A stretch of DNA of 64,000 nucleotides from assembly GCA_030220185.1 (NCBI GenBank), contig JASPKZ010010239.1:1692001-1756000 (forward strand). The letters run 5' to 3'. Each line of letters opens with the position of its first letter. Positions within the stretch are counted from its first letter, which is position 1. The notes below the pieces were generated by a model. The model was not told the origin of the DNA and ran no database searches. It was given only the letters and a program-made list of their open reading frames with translations. Below, one piece after another: positions 43,504-54,632 of the stretch. This DNA comes from Diploptera punctata (Eukaryota; Arthropoda; Insecta; Blattodea; Blaberidae). The position numbers and the translations under genes are program-made.

Positions 43504-44626
43504 ATATAAAATTATAGAATATTCACCTGAAAGGTCCGTCTCCTCAACTTAATTATCATTTAACTGTAGCGCTTTCGGGACTTGTCCCATCATCGGCAGG
43601 ATTCAAAACTGGTGTTTCACTGAAGATCTGGTAGAGGGGGTTGCATGTATTGGGTTCGTTTTCGTTTATCAGGCTGTCGTTGTGAGCTGCTTTCATGATT
43701 TCCATCTCTTCGAGTACGTTTATCTTCGCTGGATTATTTTCTCTGTGCATTACTGTTAGGGTGTTTTCAATATTTAACATGCGATGTCCTTCATGGATAA
43801 CGTGTTTTGCATAGCTTGATTTACCTTCTGCGTGAATGAAGTCTCGAAAATGTTCTTTGAATCTGATGTTAAAACTCCTGTTTGTCCTTCCTATATAAAA
43901 TTTGTTGCAGTCCTTACATGTCAGTTTATAAACTCCTTTGCTGTTGAAAATGTTATTTTCTTCAATGTTATTGTTTATTATGTTGTTTAATTTGTTATTG
44001 GTTCTGTATGCTATTTTTACGTTTTTATCGGCTTTCTTTAGTGCATTGGCTAATTTTGTCGTTTCTTTTCCTGTGTATGTAAGTGTTATCCATGTTTTCT
44101 GTTGTTGTCAGATTCTTTTTCTAGTTTAGTTATGTTGGTTATGTTGTTCTTCCTTTTTTGTTTTTTTACGAGCTTATCTATGAATTCTTCATTATAGCCA
44201 TTGGTTTTTGCCATATACTTAATGTAGTTGAGTTCTTGGATATAATTGTCTTTGCTTAATGGGAGTTTCAACATTCTACTGACTAAGCTATTAAATGTAC
44301 TAATTTTCTGTTGAAAAGGGTGTGTAGAATTTTTGTTTATGGCCAGAGCATTGTTTGTGGGTTTCCGGTAGATACCGATTTCTAGTTTATTGTTGTGTAG
44401 ATTTTTGGTTAGCCTGATAAACGAAAACGAACCCAATACATGCAACCCCCTCTACCAGATCTTCAGTGAAACACCAGTTTTGAATCCTGCCGATGATGGG
44501 ACAAGTCCCGAAAGCGCTACAGTTAAATGATAATTAAGTTGAGGAGACGGACCTTTCAGGTGAATATTCTATAATTTTATATTAATTTTGAATAAACCTC
44601 AACGGAACACATCATGAATCTTATAA
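43504..44626 (-). mobile_element. Penelope-like element inserted in an RTE-type LINE
   Basis: CAGTCCTATGTTA occurs exactly on both sides (43491-43503 and 44627-44639), a 13-bp target duplication. The long minus-strand copy encodes RT thumb and GIY-YIG nuclease. At its 5' break (about 44410) it meets a short plus-strand copy of the same 3' end, so about 150-165 bp at each end are inverted repeats (43504-43668, 44411-44582). A ~43-base tail without a partner precedes the right target duplication. Confidence 0.92.
43556..44400 (-). pseudogene. Penelope-like RT thumb plus GIY-YIG endonuclease, frameshifted
   Basis: PLE proteins combine a telomerase-like RT with a GIY-YIG nuclease that nicks the target. 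Here, from about 44400: IGIYRKPTNNALAIN and TNGYNEEFIDKLVKK (post-palm/thumb region), then a frameshift near 44090. The nuclease begins about 43945 with GVYKLTCKDC (GIY-like strand and CxxC), then KFYIGRT and RFKEHFRDF. KHVIHEGH and EEMEIMKAA follow. It ends NPADDGTSPESATVK and stop at 43556. The RT active site is lost to 5' truncation, so it is not functional. Confidence 0.88.
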
Positions 44627-45000
44627 CAGTCCTATGTTATGGGAGTGAAGCGTGGACTATAAGGACGAGAGATGAAAGCAGACTAACAGCTTGCGAGATG
44701 GCATTTATGCGCCGAACAGCTGACTACACCAAATGGGATCGAAAGAAAAATGTAGAAATCCTTCAAGAACTTAATGTGTCACCAATACTGGACTACATCT
44801 CCAGATATCAGCTAAACTGGAAGGAACATATCTCAAGAATGGCTAGATCCAGGATCTCCAAGGCAACAATGAACTACTGTCCAAATGGGAAACGGTCACT
44901 TCGTCGACCTATGAAAAGATGGCACGAAACCCCTTTCTCAGGCCGTAACATTTCTTCTAGGACTAATACCTGGCAGGATGATGATGATATATATATATAT
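44627..45000 (+). pseudogene. RTE-type LINE (group D), part after the Penelope insertion
   Basis: Reads LCYGSEAWTIRTRDESRLT, MAFMRRTADYTKWDRKKN, WKEHISRMARSRISK, KRSLRRPMKRW, then GATGATGATGATAT at 44977. Group D shares this end with 14095-14295, 45965-46140 and 53386-53640. Confidence 0.85.
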
Positions 45001-45473
45001 GTTATCAGTTCCAAAGTTTTCCTGATTTATAATATTGATTTTTCTTTATAATCCTATTGTGCAAATATAATATTTATAAACACAGAATTAAACATTTTGA
45101 ATTTAACTCTGCTTCCCTCCTGACGTTTCCTAATGAATATTGCTGTTAATAAAACAGAGTACCATGGATAATTAGCATCAGGTAACATGACCTGTGCTGT
45201 TAATGTATCAACTGTAATTACAATAATCTCCATAAATCCTGCTTAAGATAATGAAGAGCCACAATTATATTGTTTTGATACATTAATAAATATAATAACA
45301 ACCAAACATGACCTCCTTATGCACAAACTTCGTATCATGCGGCCTTCAGAACGTTTTCCTCTTTATTGATAAAATAAAATCAAGGTTATAATGAAGTTAA
45401 ACAAAGAAAGCCCAACGATTGTAATGTATTTTTATTTAAGAATTTTTATATAATACTGTAATTTTCCGACAAC
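45001..45473. other. No feature recognised
   Basis: AT-rich; nothing identified. Confidence 0.35.
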
Positions 45474-45830
45474 TTGGAAATGGTCCTCCATATATTTATA
45501 TCCTCCTCATCATCTTCATTAATTCCTGTATTGTTTATGCTAATTCTCATTCCGTACGTTCATTGTTTCTTAGATCTTCTCCTTCCTCTTTGCCCTCCGC
45601 CATCTACTCCAGCTACATTTTCTGTCTTCACCTTTCGTACATATCTAAACTGTTTCAATTTCTTTTCTTCAATCACATAGTAATATTTTTCCCATGTCAT
45701 TATTTCTGTATTTATTGAATTTCTTACTTTATCCCATCTGATTTCTTTGCAATCCTTTTCCAAAAGTTCATTTCAACAGCTGTCAATCTGTGAGCGTGTT
45801 GGTTTTATGACGGCTTTGTTTCCCATCCAT
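45474..45830 (-). pseudogene. RTE-type LINE C-terminal remnant
   Basis: Minus strand: EIRWDKVRNSINTEIMTW, KLKQFRYVRKVKTE, RGRRRSKK, and the scrap MGNKAVIKPT / LTAVEMN upstream (ERLTAVEM...-like). The order matches the ...E...R......RL.W.GHV.R......GRR motif of RTE tails. Truncated by the (AAT)n tract on one side. Confidence 0.55.
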
Positions 45831-45874
45831 AAAACAAAATACTCTGCACTAATGTACAGTAAATAGTAGTGACA

Positions 45875-45877
<3 letters not shown>

Positions 45878-45964
<87 letters not shown>
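45878..45964. repeat. (AAT)n microsatellite
   Basis: About 29 units, nearly perfect, the longest triplet run in this part. Confidence 0.95.
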
Positions 45965-46145
45965 CCTTCTTCCTTTCATGTGTTACGGTTTCAATCCGAC
46001 GTTTTAAGGGGCTCTCCAAAGATCTCTTACCTGGTGGCTGGTAATTTAAGATTTGACGTCGTATTCTTGTACGGCTCATTCTTCTTACGTGAGATTTCCA
46101 GTTGTTTCTATATTTTATTTTATTTTTCCATATTTTTGTACATAT
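45965..46145 (-). pseudogene. RTE-type LINE (group D) C-terminal scrap
   Basis: Minus strand NNWKSHVRRMSRTRIRRQIL, NYQPPGKRSLESPLKRRIE. The same block as 14095-14295. Confidence 0.7.
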
Positions 46146-46156
46146 TCCATACCATA

Positions 46157-46290
46157 TAATAATAATAATAATAATTATTATTATTATTATTATTGTTATT
46201 ATTATCATCATCATTATTATTATCATTATTATTACTAGTCCACCGCGTCCGAAATTAATATAATAATAATAATAATTATAATAATAATAA
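46157..46290. repeat. (AAT)n/(ATT)n snap-back with an inverted SINE-2 head scrap
   Basis: (AAT)n runs into (ATT)n, then ACTAGTCCACCGCGTCCGAAA (the complement of the SINE-2 head), an AT-rich loop with AAT units, and the SINE-2 head TTTCGGGCGCAGTGGACTAG at 46291. The two head pieces form a 20-bp inverted repeat. Confidence 0.8.
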
Positions 46291-46640
46291 TTTCGGGCGC
46301 AGTGGACTAGTGGTTATGTTTCTTGCCTCTGATCTCGAGGGTCACGGGTTTAAACTCGGCCGGGGTCATGGATTTTTAGAACGGACTTTAAGCCTTGGGT
46401 CCCGAATCTGAAGATTTTCTGATTCGTAAAAGAATCTTAAGAATGGATAAAGAGGTCCTTAGCAAAATTTCTGTCCTTCATCTTCCTAGTAATACCTTAG
46501 TTGCCTATTAGATGTCTCATTGGCTCGGTATTTTGACCCATACCATTCATGATACATGTAGGGAAATATACTAACTAAATTAACTTGATCTAGTAACTCC
46601 TAACAAAGGAGGGGCTAAAGCCCAACATTGGGGTGATACG
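46291..46640 (+). mobile_element. SINE-2 copy, divergent
   Basis: Head GCGCAGTGGACTAGTGGTTA, B box CGGGTTTAAACTCGGCCGGG, end AACTCCTAACAAAGGAGGGG as in 13244-13612. Confidence 0.82.
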
Positions 46641-46798
46641 CCATTGTTGATATATGGCAGATAATATTAATAATTAAGATTTGTTGTTTGATGGATTGGG
46701 TAATTAAAAAGTTGTAACAACATAAGCCATACAGATGTCTAATTAAAAAATGCACATTAAAATAGTAAAATGATTATTCTTTGGTATTATAAATATAA

Positions 46799-46800
<2 letters not shown>

Positions 46801-46833
<33 letters not shown>
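46801..46833. repeat. (AT)n microsatellite
   Basis: About 16 AT units. Confidence 0.9.
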
Positions 46834-46834
<1 letters not shown>

Positions 46835-47411
46835 TTGTATAATATGAACAATTAGATATTCTATATTATTTTTTATTATTTGCACACAAATTGTTAGAAG
46901 TATTAGTAGTAGAATTTTATTGTAGTAAAATATATAGAGCAAAATAGAATTATTTAAAATGAATGGCAGGAACAGTAAGGAATACGTGCATCTGAGAGTC
47001 CGTATCAAAACATCAATGCATAATAATAATATGAAAAATAAAACAACATATATCATTGAAATTAAATTTAAAATTAAACAATTAAGTTAAATAGTAAAAT
47101 TATTCAGTATTAATAATTACATTTGATGTATTTGCTTATTTTTTCACGAATTTGTGTTAATCTTATTTTTCGCGCCCTGTCCAGAAAACTACCCATGATT
47201 ATCCAATTTTCTGGGTTTACAATTAACTCGTAGCGCATAAGTTAATATGATTCGGCTAATATTCCTACTAATATAACCAATACTGCTACTACTACTGCCA
47301 CTACCATCACTAACACAATATCATCACCAATACAGTTACTGCTACTGTCGCCGTTATTTCCATTAATTAATACGTTAACATATTTTTTCTCCAAAATACT
47401 TTGGCACAACG
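46834..47411. other. No feature recognised
   Basis: AT-rich, with an imperfect ACT/ACC triplet patch at 47280-47350. Confidence 0.35.
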
Positions 47412-47708
47412 ACAGTCCCATGGGCTAATTGTCCGCCTTTGTGACTCCTGTTTATGCGGTCCCGGGTTCGATTCCCGATCATAGGAATTTTTCGTTAAAG
47501 GGAATTATTCCTGTGGTTGCCCATGGTCTGGAATTTAGGTTAAGTTTTGGTTAAGAACTCTCCTGGTGCTTCATTATCATGTATCACCCATTATATCATC
47601 GGGGTAATGTAACTCCGCCTTCTAGGCGCCCCAACTTCAGAAGTGGCTTACAATTACGCCAATTCCAGAAGAGAAGACCAGAAATGACAACCTGGGGCAT
47701 TGAATAAA
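47412..47708 (+). mobile_element. SINE-5 copy, longest
   Basis: Head CCCATGGGCTAATTGTCCGC, B box GGTCCCGGGTTCGATTCCCG, body GGTTGCCCATGGTCTGGAAT, end ATGACAACCTGGGGCATTGA. About 300 bp. Confidence 0.82.
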
Positions 47709-49307
47709 AAATACTTTGGCACAATCGCCATTAATTAATTTGACCCCGTACTCGCCTGTATCTATTTCGCTAGATGTTTGGAGCGTTTCAAGCGGTATCT
47801 GCCAATTTCTTCTCCTGAGAAGCATGAGTTGAAATATTAAAGAGGTCGTATTCTTATTCTATATAGATGATGATTGAACAGTTGTAGCCTGTTTTAAGAC
47901 ATTGTTTGGTAGTTCTCGCGTGCGTGTAATTTTACACATCAAGAGTGTTAAACCAAAATCAATTAATTATTCTTCTCCTAAGCGTTTTCGCAGATACAGT
48001 AGATTCTGTTCAGAAGGTTCAGATATTCAGAAGGTTCAGATGGACTTGATATTTCTATGAAGGTTTATTTATTTTAAAACCAGAAATTAAATTTAAGTAG
48101 CAAACGTTTTCAGTATTTTCTTATTTTTCTTGAATAAATAATGAACAAAATGTCCAAACTAGATGATTGGTATGAGAAGCATTGTATATCCGCACATGTT
48201 TATTTAGCAATGAAATTACAATTTTAAAATTATTTTCCTCTGTAGCTTGATTGTCACAAGGAAGAACAGTTTATATTTCTTTGTATTTAGATAATGAATT
48301 GTTAACGTTAAAACATACAAGTTTTAAAATTTGCATCACAGAATCGCAATACATTTTAATGAAAATGAATATCATTATCAACATTTGAACTTTCTTTGCA
48401 AGGGAGGGGTTGTTCCATTCATATTTTGTTTTAAGTCGTCCTCTGTTATTCGTTCTCTTCGATAAGTATAACTTAAAATTGTTGCCGAAATTCTTGATGG
48501 TGGAAAATTAGTTACTAAAGCACGATTCGCACTACACCAGTGAAACGTTGAGTGTGCTTTTCCTTTGATTTAAATCGATCGGAGGCATAATTCTCTCTTC
48601 GTTTAGTATCCATATAATTTGCTTGAGTAGAAGAATCGGTAACGTGCTGGTTTGTGACATCGCGAGCCCTGATTCCATTCTGTTATGTAGGATTTTTAAC
48701 AATGTCGATAATTTTCATAAGGCCTTCAGTTATCGGCCATCATTACTTTTTAAAAAGCGCAAAGACATTTCCTAATTAACTATAGCCAGCGCGATGTTGA
48801 AAAGTAAGATAAATATATACAATTGTGACTATTAAATATAAATCAATTAAGGAGAACCTTCATATTTAGCCATTAAAAATATAGCATATTTCAATTTTTT
48901 TTCTCAGCAACAATGCTGGTTAAAGAAGTGAAATTCGATATGTGATATCAATATTACAATGTGAGCATGTTTGTGTACTTAAAAACAAACTAACTTCAGT
49001 CGTTATAGCTAATTAAATATTCAAAATTTCAGCTGAAAATTGTGCATTGTCTTACCGTTTCCCGGATACTTTTCCGAAATTTCAATATATTTTAATGATT
49101 ATTATTTTATTATACTCCCTAATGTTGTAGCTAAAAAATATACTACAATTTTTTTTAATTATATAGAGTGTAAATACTTTATTTCTCATTTTAAATTGAT
49201 GCATACTCATGTTTGTTAAAATATGCATTAAAATATTTAAAAAAAATATAATAGGTACATTACTAATTGTAGTATATTTTGTTCATCGCTATAAACTACA
49301 TATAAAG
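47709..49307. other. No feature recognised
   Basis: 1.6 kb of AT-rich sequence with no significant frame. A weak tRNA-like patch near 48630-48690 is too degraded to call. Confidence 0.4.
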
Positions 49308-49602
49308 GTAAAGTGTTCCCACTACAGGCCTCAGGAGGCCCTTGGGGTAGTAGGAGGTTAAGGCTCCCACTTTTTCTTGACAATCGGCACTTGATGTCAG
49401 CCGGGTTGTCAGCCCTGCGTGACGGCCGCCTTTACCCCCAGAACAAGCGTCTGGTACTCATTTCAGTTAGAGGCTGAGTCGACCCCAGGGCCATAGTGCC
49501 GCCAGAAGGTTTGGGTCAGTTTAAAAATCCTGACCCCACCGGGACTCGAACCCTCGACCTTCCGGCTTGTAGCGCAGTGCCTTAACCACTACGCTACGGC
49601 GT
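49308..49602 (-). mobile_element. SINE-3 copy, full length
   Basis: Minus strand: head TACGCCGTAGCGTAGTGGTT, B box GTCGAGGGTTCGAGTCCCGG, body AAACTGACCCAAACCTTCTG, end GGGCCTCCTGAGGCCTGTAG. The last part is a perfect inverted repeat (AGGCCTCAGGAGGCCT). Confidence 0.87.
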
Positions 49603-50070
49603 ACTTGCACAATTTCATTTCAATATCTTGAAAACTTTGGCAGTTATCAGGGAACCATATTGAAAAAATTAAGTTACGGAAAACAAGCGACAAACTTACC
49701 GAAGATGTAGGAACCTTCTAAAATTAAAGGGCTTCCTCGGGTGACAGTATTGCACATTTTTAAACATAACTCGAAAAGTAATAGAGGTATCAATGAAAAT
49801 ATTTCACTAATTTAAAGATGAAGTTTCAATCTATATGGAACAAAAATGAAAAATGACTTTTTTGACCTCAAAGGTGTAGGTCCCCCCTTAATGTAATTAG
49901 ATCATACATAAAAATAAATAACGATTTTAACCATACATTCCTCCGTTTGTAAAACTCTGAGAATAGCAAAACGGCTTATTTATACAATTAACGTAAAGCG
50001 TGTCTGATTAATTTAAACTAAATGAAGTTATTACATAATTTCATGATATAATTAAGTCCTGATGTATTGT
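49603..50070. other. No feature recognised
   Basis: AT-rich; nothing identified. Confidence 0.35.
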
Positions 50071-50077
50071 ATTGCAT

Positions 50078-50160
50078 CACACATGCCAGTTCTACAGTGG
50101 ACGGTTGCGGTCTAGGGGAGTGAACATCTGCTTTGCACGCAACTGGCCGCCCGTTCAATT
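50078..50160 (+). repeat. tRNA-like sequence (tRNA-Ala-like loop), pseudo or SINE head
   Basis: GTGGACGGTTGCGGTCTAGG, a CTTTGCACGCA loop (anticodon TGC if folded) and CCGTTCAATTCCGC in the B-box position. The stems pair poorly, so it is not a functional tRNA. Confidence 0.4.
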
Positions 50161-50424
50161 CCGCTACATGAAATGTTTATTTTATTTTATTGATATTTTC
50201 TGTTTTCTTATCTCATGTGTTTTGTTTCATGTGCAGCATTTATCGTACTTCTTTCGTACGCTAAATTCATTTTCCTGTACATAAAATAACTAACTGGGAC
50301 GAATTTTATTATTTCAACTAATTCTTCCATCGTGTAGCAGGTAGCTATTTTCTGTAAACCGCAATACTTATTTATGAACTCTCAATGTGTGTATTAATTT
50401 GCACTACCATTTTTATAAGTAATG

Positions 50425-51153
50425 ACACGAGTAATTTCCAAATTATCGATAAATTCACGACTCACGAAGTGAGGAGTGAATTTATCTAGAGAATTTGGAA
50501 ATCAAGAGTGGCATTTGTTAGGACTATTTAACGAATAAAATTAAGCTGTTTACTCACAAATCATTATTTAAATATAGTTATTTAACAATATTTATATATT
50601 TAATGTAAACGGCGATGTTTGAAAACAAATGAGAAACTATTTGTACGCTTCATTTGCTTCTTTTGTTCGTCACTGCAACCAGATCATATTATTTATTGCC
50701 AAAGGAACGCAGTATTATAAGAATGCACTCTAGTGGAGAAAAAATTAAATGCATCAAACTGTATATTAATTCATTTCTGATGCCCTATGATGTAAATATG
50801 ACAATTATATTTTTCTGAAAAAAAAAACATTTAAGAAAGTGCACACAGTGGTTTCTTTTTTTCTTGATGGTATAATCAATTGCTACAAATGTTTTTATAT
50901 TAATTGGCGCATGCGGTATGTGTTGACGTTCATGCACTATATATACAATCTGGTAGCCGTATTTTTTGGACAGTCAGTCACCGCAAAATAATGCTATGAC
51001 CTATTCATAATATTAAAAAGGAGGTGCTTTCTTTATTATGATAAACTTTAGTTGGTAAATTCTTTGAGAAACACGACTGTGATTGGTTGTAAATCAAAAA
51101 TCATTGTAACGTGATTGGTCATTGGCTCCCATTTGGGGCATGAGTTAAATAGT
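50425..51153 (-). repeat. Family R repeat, copy 3, with terminal palindrome
   Basis: Minus-strand start ACTATTTAACTCATGCCCCA, running to a long palindrome at 50434-50502 (ATTTCCAAATT..AATTTGGAAAT, about 30-bp arms with a few mismatches). The closest intact copy. Confidence 0.75.
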
Positions 51154-51229
51154 AATTTTAAAGACTGCACAATACAACTTATCATGTTTGCTTATCTGAG
51201 TTTATATTTCTTATGTGTTATATATCTTG

Positions 51230-51566
51230 TCCACCGCTGTGGTCTCCAGAAAGCGTGCTGCCTTGTCACGCAGCGGGCCCGGGTACGATCCCCGGTCGGG
51301 GCAGTTTTTCTGCGTGTGGTTTTTATCGGGGTTTTTCCTCACCTGTAAGACAAATGTCAGGAAAAGTTTAAGGCCCAAACGGTCCCCGAAATCATGTGGC
51401 GATCATCATCATCCTTATCATTATCATCATCATCCTTCACCGATGTGGTAAGCAACGGGAAGACACCACACATATAATTCCCTAGTAAAGCTGCAAGCAT
51501 AGCATGAAAATTCTAAGATTGCAGTGAAGGACCTGCCCTCGGGCAGAATTACTATGGATAGATGGA
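51230..51566 (+). mobile_element. SINE-1 copy J, full length
   Basis: Head TCCACCGCTGTGGTCTCCAG, complete body and hairpin end CTGCCCTCGGGCAG with CTATGGATAGATGGA. Confidence 0.92.
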
Positions 51567-51827
51567 CAGTGTATCTTCTACAGCAATTCAAACTTTGAAT
51601 TATGGTTTAAAATGGGAATTTCTTATTCTAATTTGGAGTTACCTAGAAAAGGTCGTACAATAGTTACGGTCTGCTTCTAAACTAAGTCAGTAACTTTGAT
51701 TTCCCATTTTACACTTCCATATTTGAGCATTGCTTTGGATGTGGAGTATTCTGGATTTAGTGGGATGCTGCCATTGTCTACGAAAATGTACTTTAATATT
51801 CCATTCATTCAATTGATTCCTGATTTA

Positions 51828-52156
51828 TAGGGCTGAAAAAAAGTATGGGTTACAGGCTAGGTTGCATCGTACTTAGACCGCTGTGCCTACAAACTACACG
51901 TTGACACGCGCTACTCGGGACAGATTTCTGCTACAGTTCGCTTTGTGTAGGAATGGACTCATCTTTGCATAATTGTTGTTTCTGCATTCTGATACAACCA
52001 CATGTCACGTACACATGTCTATTACTGAGGAGAGTTGAACATGCGCACTGTCCGCTCCGAGAAGGCAGTGGAGACGCTCGACAAAGACACGCATTTTGTA
52101 AACAATGTGTATATAAATTATTTATTACCCTGATACCGTTACTTTTTTCAGCCCTA
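51828..52156. mobile_element. 329-bp MITE, hAT-like ends
   Basis: TAGGGCTGAAAAAAAGTATG at the left and the complement of TAGGGCTGAAAAAAGTAACG at the right. Flanks share TGATTT, consistent with a decayed 8-bp duplication. The inside is more GC-rich than its surroundings and has no transposase. Confidence 0.72.
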
Positions 52157-52304
52157 ATGATTTCCAAATACTAGATTCCTAATATTGCTTAGTTCTTATA
52201 TCACATAACACTATTTTGTTTCAATTCTCTGCAGTTCCATTGGTTTACATTTTCTGTGATTTACATCCATATATAGGTTATACTGAAAAATTAGAAGTTA
52301 ATTA

Positions 52305-52336
<32 letters not shown>

Positions 52337-52345
52337 TAATAATGA
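52305..52345. repeat. (AAT)n microsatellite
   Basis: About 12 units with one interruption. Confidence 0.88.
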
Positions 52346-52439
52346 TATGTTGGAACAATTAAAATGATACTATGCAGATGTTGGTATCGTTTGAGACTCG
52401 TACTTGATAGTTTAGACTCTATTATTATCTTGCCTACCA

Positions 52440-53239
52440 ATCTGACTGACATCTTCTTCTTCTTCTTCTTCACTTCCTGGTTTAGGCAAGAGTTGCCTGT
52501 TCCGTCTTCACTAATAGATCTAATACCATCTCTTCCGAGGACGTCCGACATCTCTTCTTCCTCTTGGAAAATAATGGAAGATTTTATTTGGCAATCTACT
52601 TTCTTCCATTCTTTCTACATGTTCTTTCCACTGTACCTTGTTGTTAAATATATTTTCTTTTATGGAGTAGATCTGCAGTTCTTCACGGATATCCTCGTTT
52701 CTTATCTGGTCCATTCTAGTGCAGCCTTTTACTCTTCTTAAAAATTTCATTTCGGCTGCTTGGATATTACTTTTTTGTTTGGTAGTGGTAATCCAAGATT
52801 CACTCCCATACAAAAGGACAGGGACAGCCATTGTTTTATAAAATTTTAATTTTGTTTGTTTATGGGCTTTATTATTCAATGTTCTATTTATTGTACCACA
52901 AATAGCTTGAAACTGATGTGTTTAGCGTTCAATATCTTTATCATACCCATAGCTGATGTCACATCCTAAATATTTAAAGTGGGATACTTGTTCAATAATT
53001 TCGTCTCTAATTACTATTTTTGCACGCAGAGTATTTCTTCCACTTTTGTTTTACTTATTGAAATTTTAAAATTATAATCGCTACATATTGCATTTAGTTT
53101 GTAAGCAGCCAATTGTAACAGATATTCATCATGGTGTAGTAAGACTAAATCATCGGCGAAAAGTAAGTTATTAATACTTGAGTTATTGTTCAATCTAAGG
53201 CTATTGTCCATTATAATTTTCCATTGTTTCATAATGTCG

Positions 53240-53278
<39 letters not shown>

Positions 53279-53335
53279 GAGTGGACGATAGACTACACCC
53301 TTGTCTAACTCCTATCTGACTGACATTTAACGGCA
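52440..53335 (-). pseudogene. RTE-type LINE (group B) with RT active-site motif
   Basis: Minus-strand order: a scrap at 53335-53275 (RQGCSLSSTLF-like codons, the RT block before the active site), an (AT)n insertion, 53232-53014 with NNLLFADDLVLLHHDEYLL (F/YxDD active site) and NFKISISKTK, then 52879-52520 with KLKFYKTMAVPVLLYGSESW, MKFLRRVKGCTRMDQIRNED, VQWKEHVERM and GRRDVGRPRKRW. It ends in an (AAG)n tail at 52453-52475. Most complete RT coding in the window, but broken by frameshifts. Confidence 0.85.
53243..53272. repeat. (AT)n microsatellite inside the LINE
   Basis: It lies between the RQGC-type and FADD-bearing segments and has displaced part of the RT coding. Confidence 0.88.
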
Positions 53336-53357
53336 TTTTCCCGAGTCGTCAAGATAA

Positions 53358-53640
53358 ATGCATCATCATCATCATCATCAACAACAACAAGGATTAAACC
53401 CAATGGCCTGTTCCAATCTCATTATAGGTCGAATTGGTCCTTCCATCTTTTCAATGGTCTTCTCAACATGCGTCTCCCTTTTGGTTTATAATTATACATT
53501 CTTCTTGGTATGCGCTGTTCATTCATTCGTAATACGTGCTGAAGATAAGCATTTTGATAATATTCTATTCTTTCACAGAGATTAAATGTATTAAGTTCTG
53601 TTCTTATATCTTCGTTTTTCTTTTTAAATACCAAGATTGG
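53358..53640 (-). pseudogene. RTE-type LINE (group D) 3' end
   Basis: The frame 53634-53422 reads KKKNEDIRTELNTFNLCERI, YLQHVLRMNEQRIPRRMY, KGRRMLRRPLKRWKDQF, then a (GAT)n and (GTT)n tail on the minus strand (53361-53392). Confidence 0.78.
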
Positions 53641-53858
53641 AATTAATTACCTCGTTTAATTTTATCACTAATATAACTCGTTGAATAATATATGTTAGTG
53701 GACTACCCACAAATGCACATAAGAATACAATTTAAAAGGCTATGGGTTATACTCACAGACTCGTGAAGCTCTAATACCGAAGATATTGAAACATCTGAAA
53801 AAAAGTTGTAAAATTCGTTACTGTACTACTTGTAATTATGCTTACAAATTTATTACAC

Positions 53859-54170
53859 GTCGTAGTCGAGTGGTCTTAAGTCTTGTCGCAAGGCCAAGTA
53901 TGCTATATCGAGCATCCATGGATAAGTTGTAATTTTTTTTTTCATGGACGTTTGGCAGTTTGGTACCGGTGTACACACAGGATCATTATAAATTTGGATA
54001 GCTACAATACGTACCGGGTTCAGGTTGTGTAAATGAGATATAACGCCTGGGAACTTGATATGCTAACTAGATGACACCACTTTATCATCCACTTTTGTAA
54101 ATTGTCATATGAATGTGGGACCAACAGTCGGCTGGTGGGCCAAAGGTTTTCTAGGACTGTCGTGCCATGG
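53859..54170 (+). mobile_element. SINE-4 copy, degenerate
   Basis: CGTCGTAGTCGAGTGGTCTT (A box), a GATAGCTACAATACGTACCG body, and a 3' part CAGTCGGCTGGTGGGCCAAA. Compare 57586-57936. Confidence 0.6.
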
Positions 54171-54492
54171 AGTTTGTACAGTTACACATTGTTGCCGATA
54201 TGGATTTTGATCGATTGCTTTTGTTTTCCTTTTTTTCCCCCAATATTAATATGTTATTTTATGACACTTCTTGTATTCTCTCCTAGTTTTAGTGAAATTG
54301 TATTGCACTTTTGAGTTTAGATCACATCGAAGGTGAAATTACGTTATATGATATAATGGGAAATAAATAATAATTAAAATGAATAGGATTTGATTTGTAT
54401 TGAAAATGAAAATTGTAACATAAGAAGTCACAAGTGTTATTTCTCATGCTATGTTACAATCTCAAATTTTAGCGAATTCAAGTCTTAGTCCT
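54171..54492. other. No feature recognised
   Basis: T-rich to AT-rich; nothing identified. Confidence 0.35.
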
Positions 54493-54632
54493 AATGAAAC
54501 ACCAGGTGAGTCTTTTAACCTGAACTTAACCTAAATTCCATACCAGGGCTACCACACGAATAATTCCCTAAAAATCCTCTTTTGATCGGGAATCGAATCC
54601 GAGAGTTCATGAATTTTAATCAGAAGCTCTGA
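54493..54632 (-). mobile_element. SINE-5 head fragment, degenerate
   Basis: Minus strand: a GATTCCCGATC-like B box, GGGAATTATTCGTG, CCTGGTATGGAATTTAGG and TCACCTGGTGTTTCATTAGG. Confidence 0.58.
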
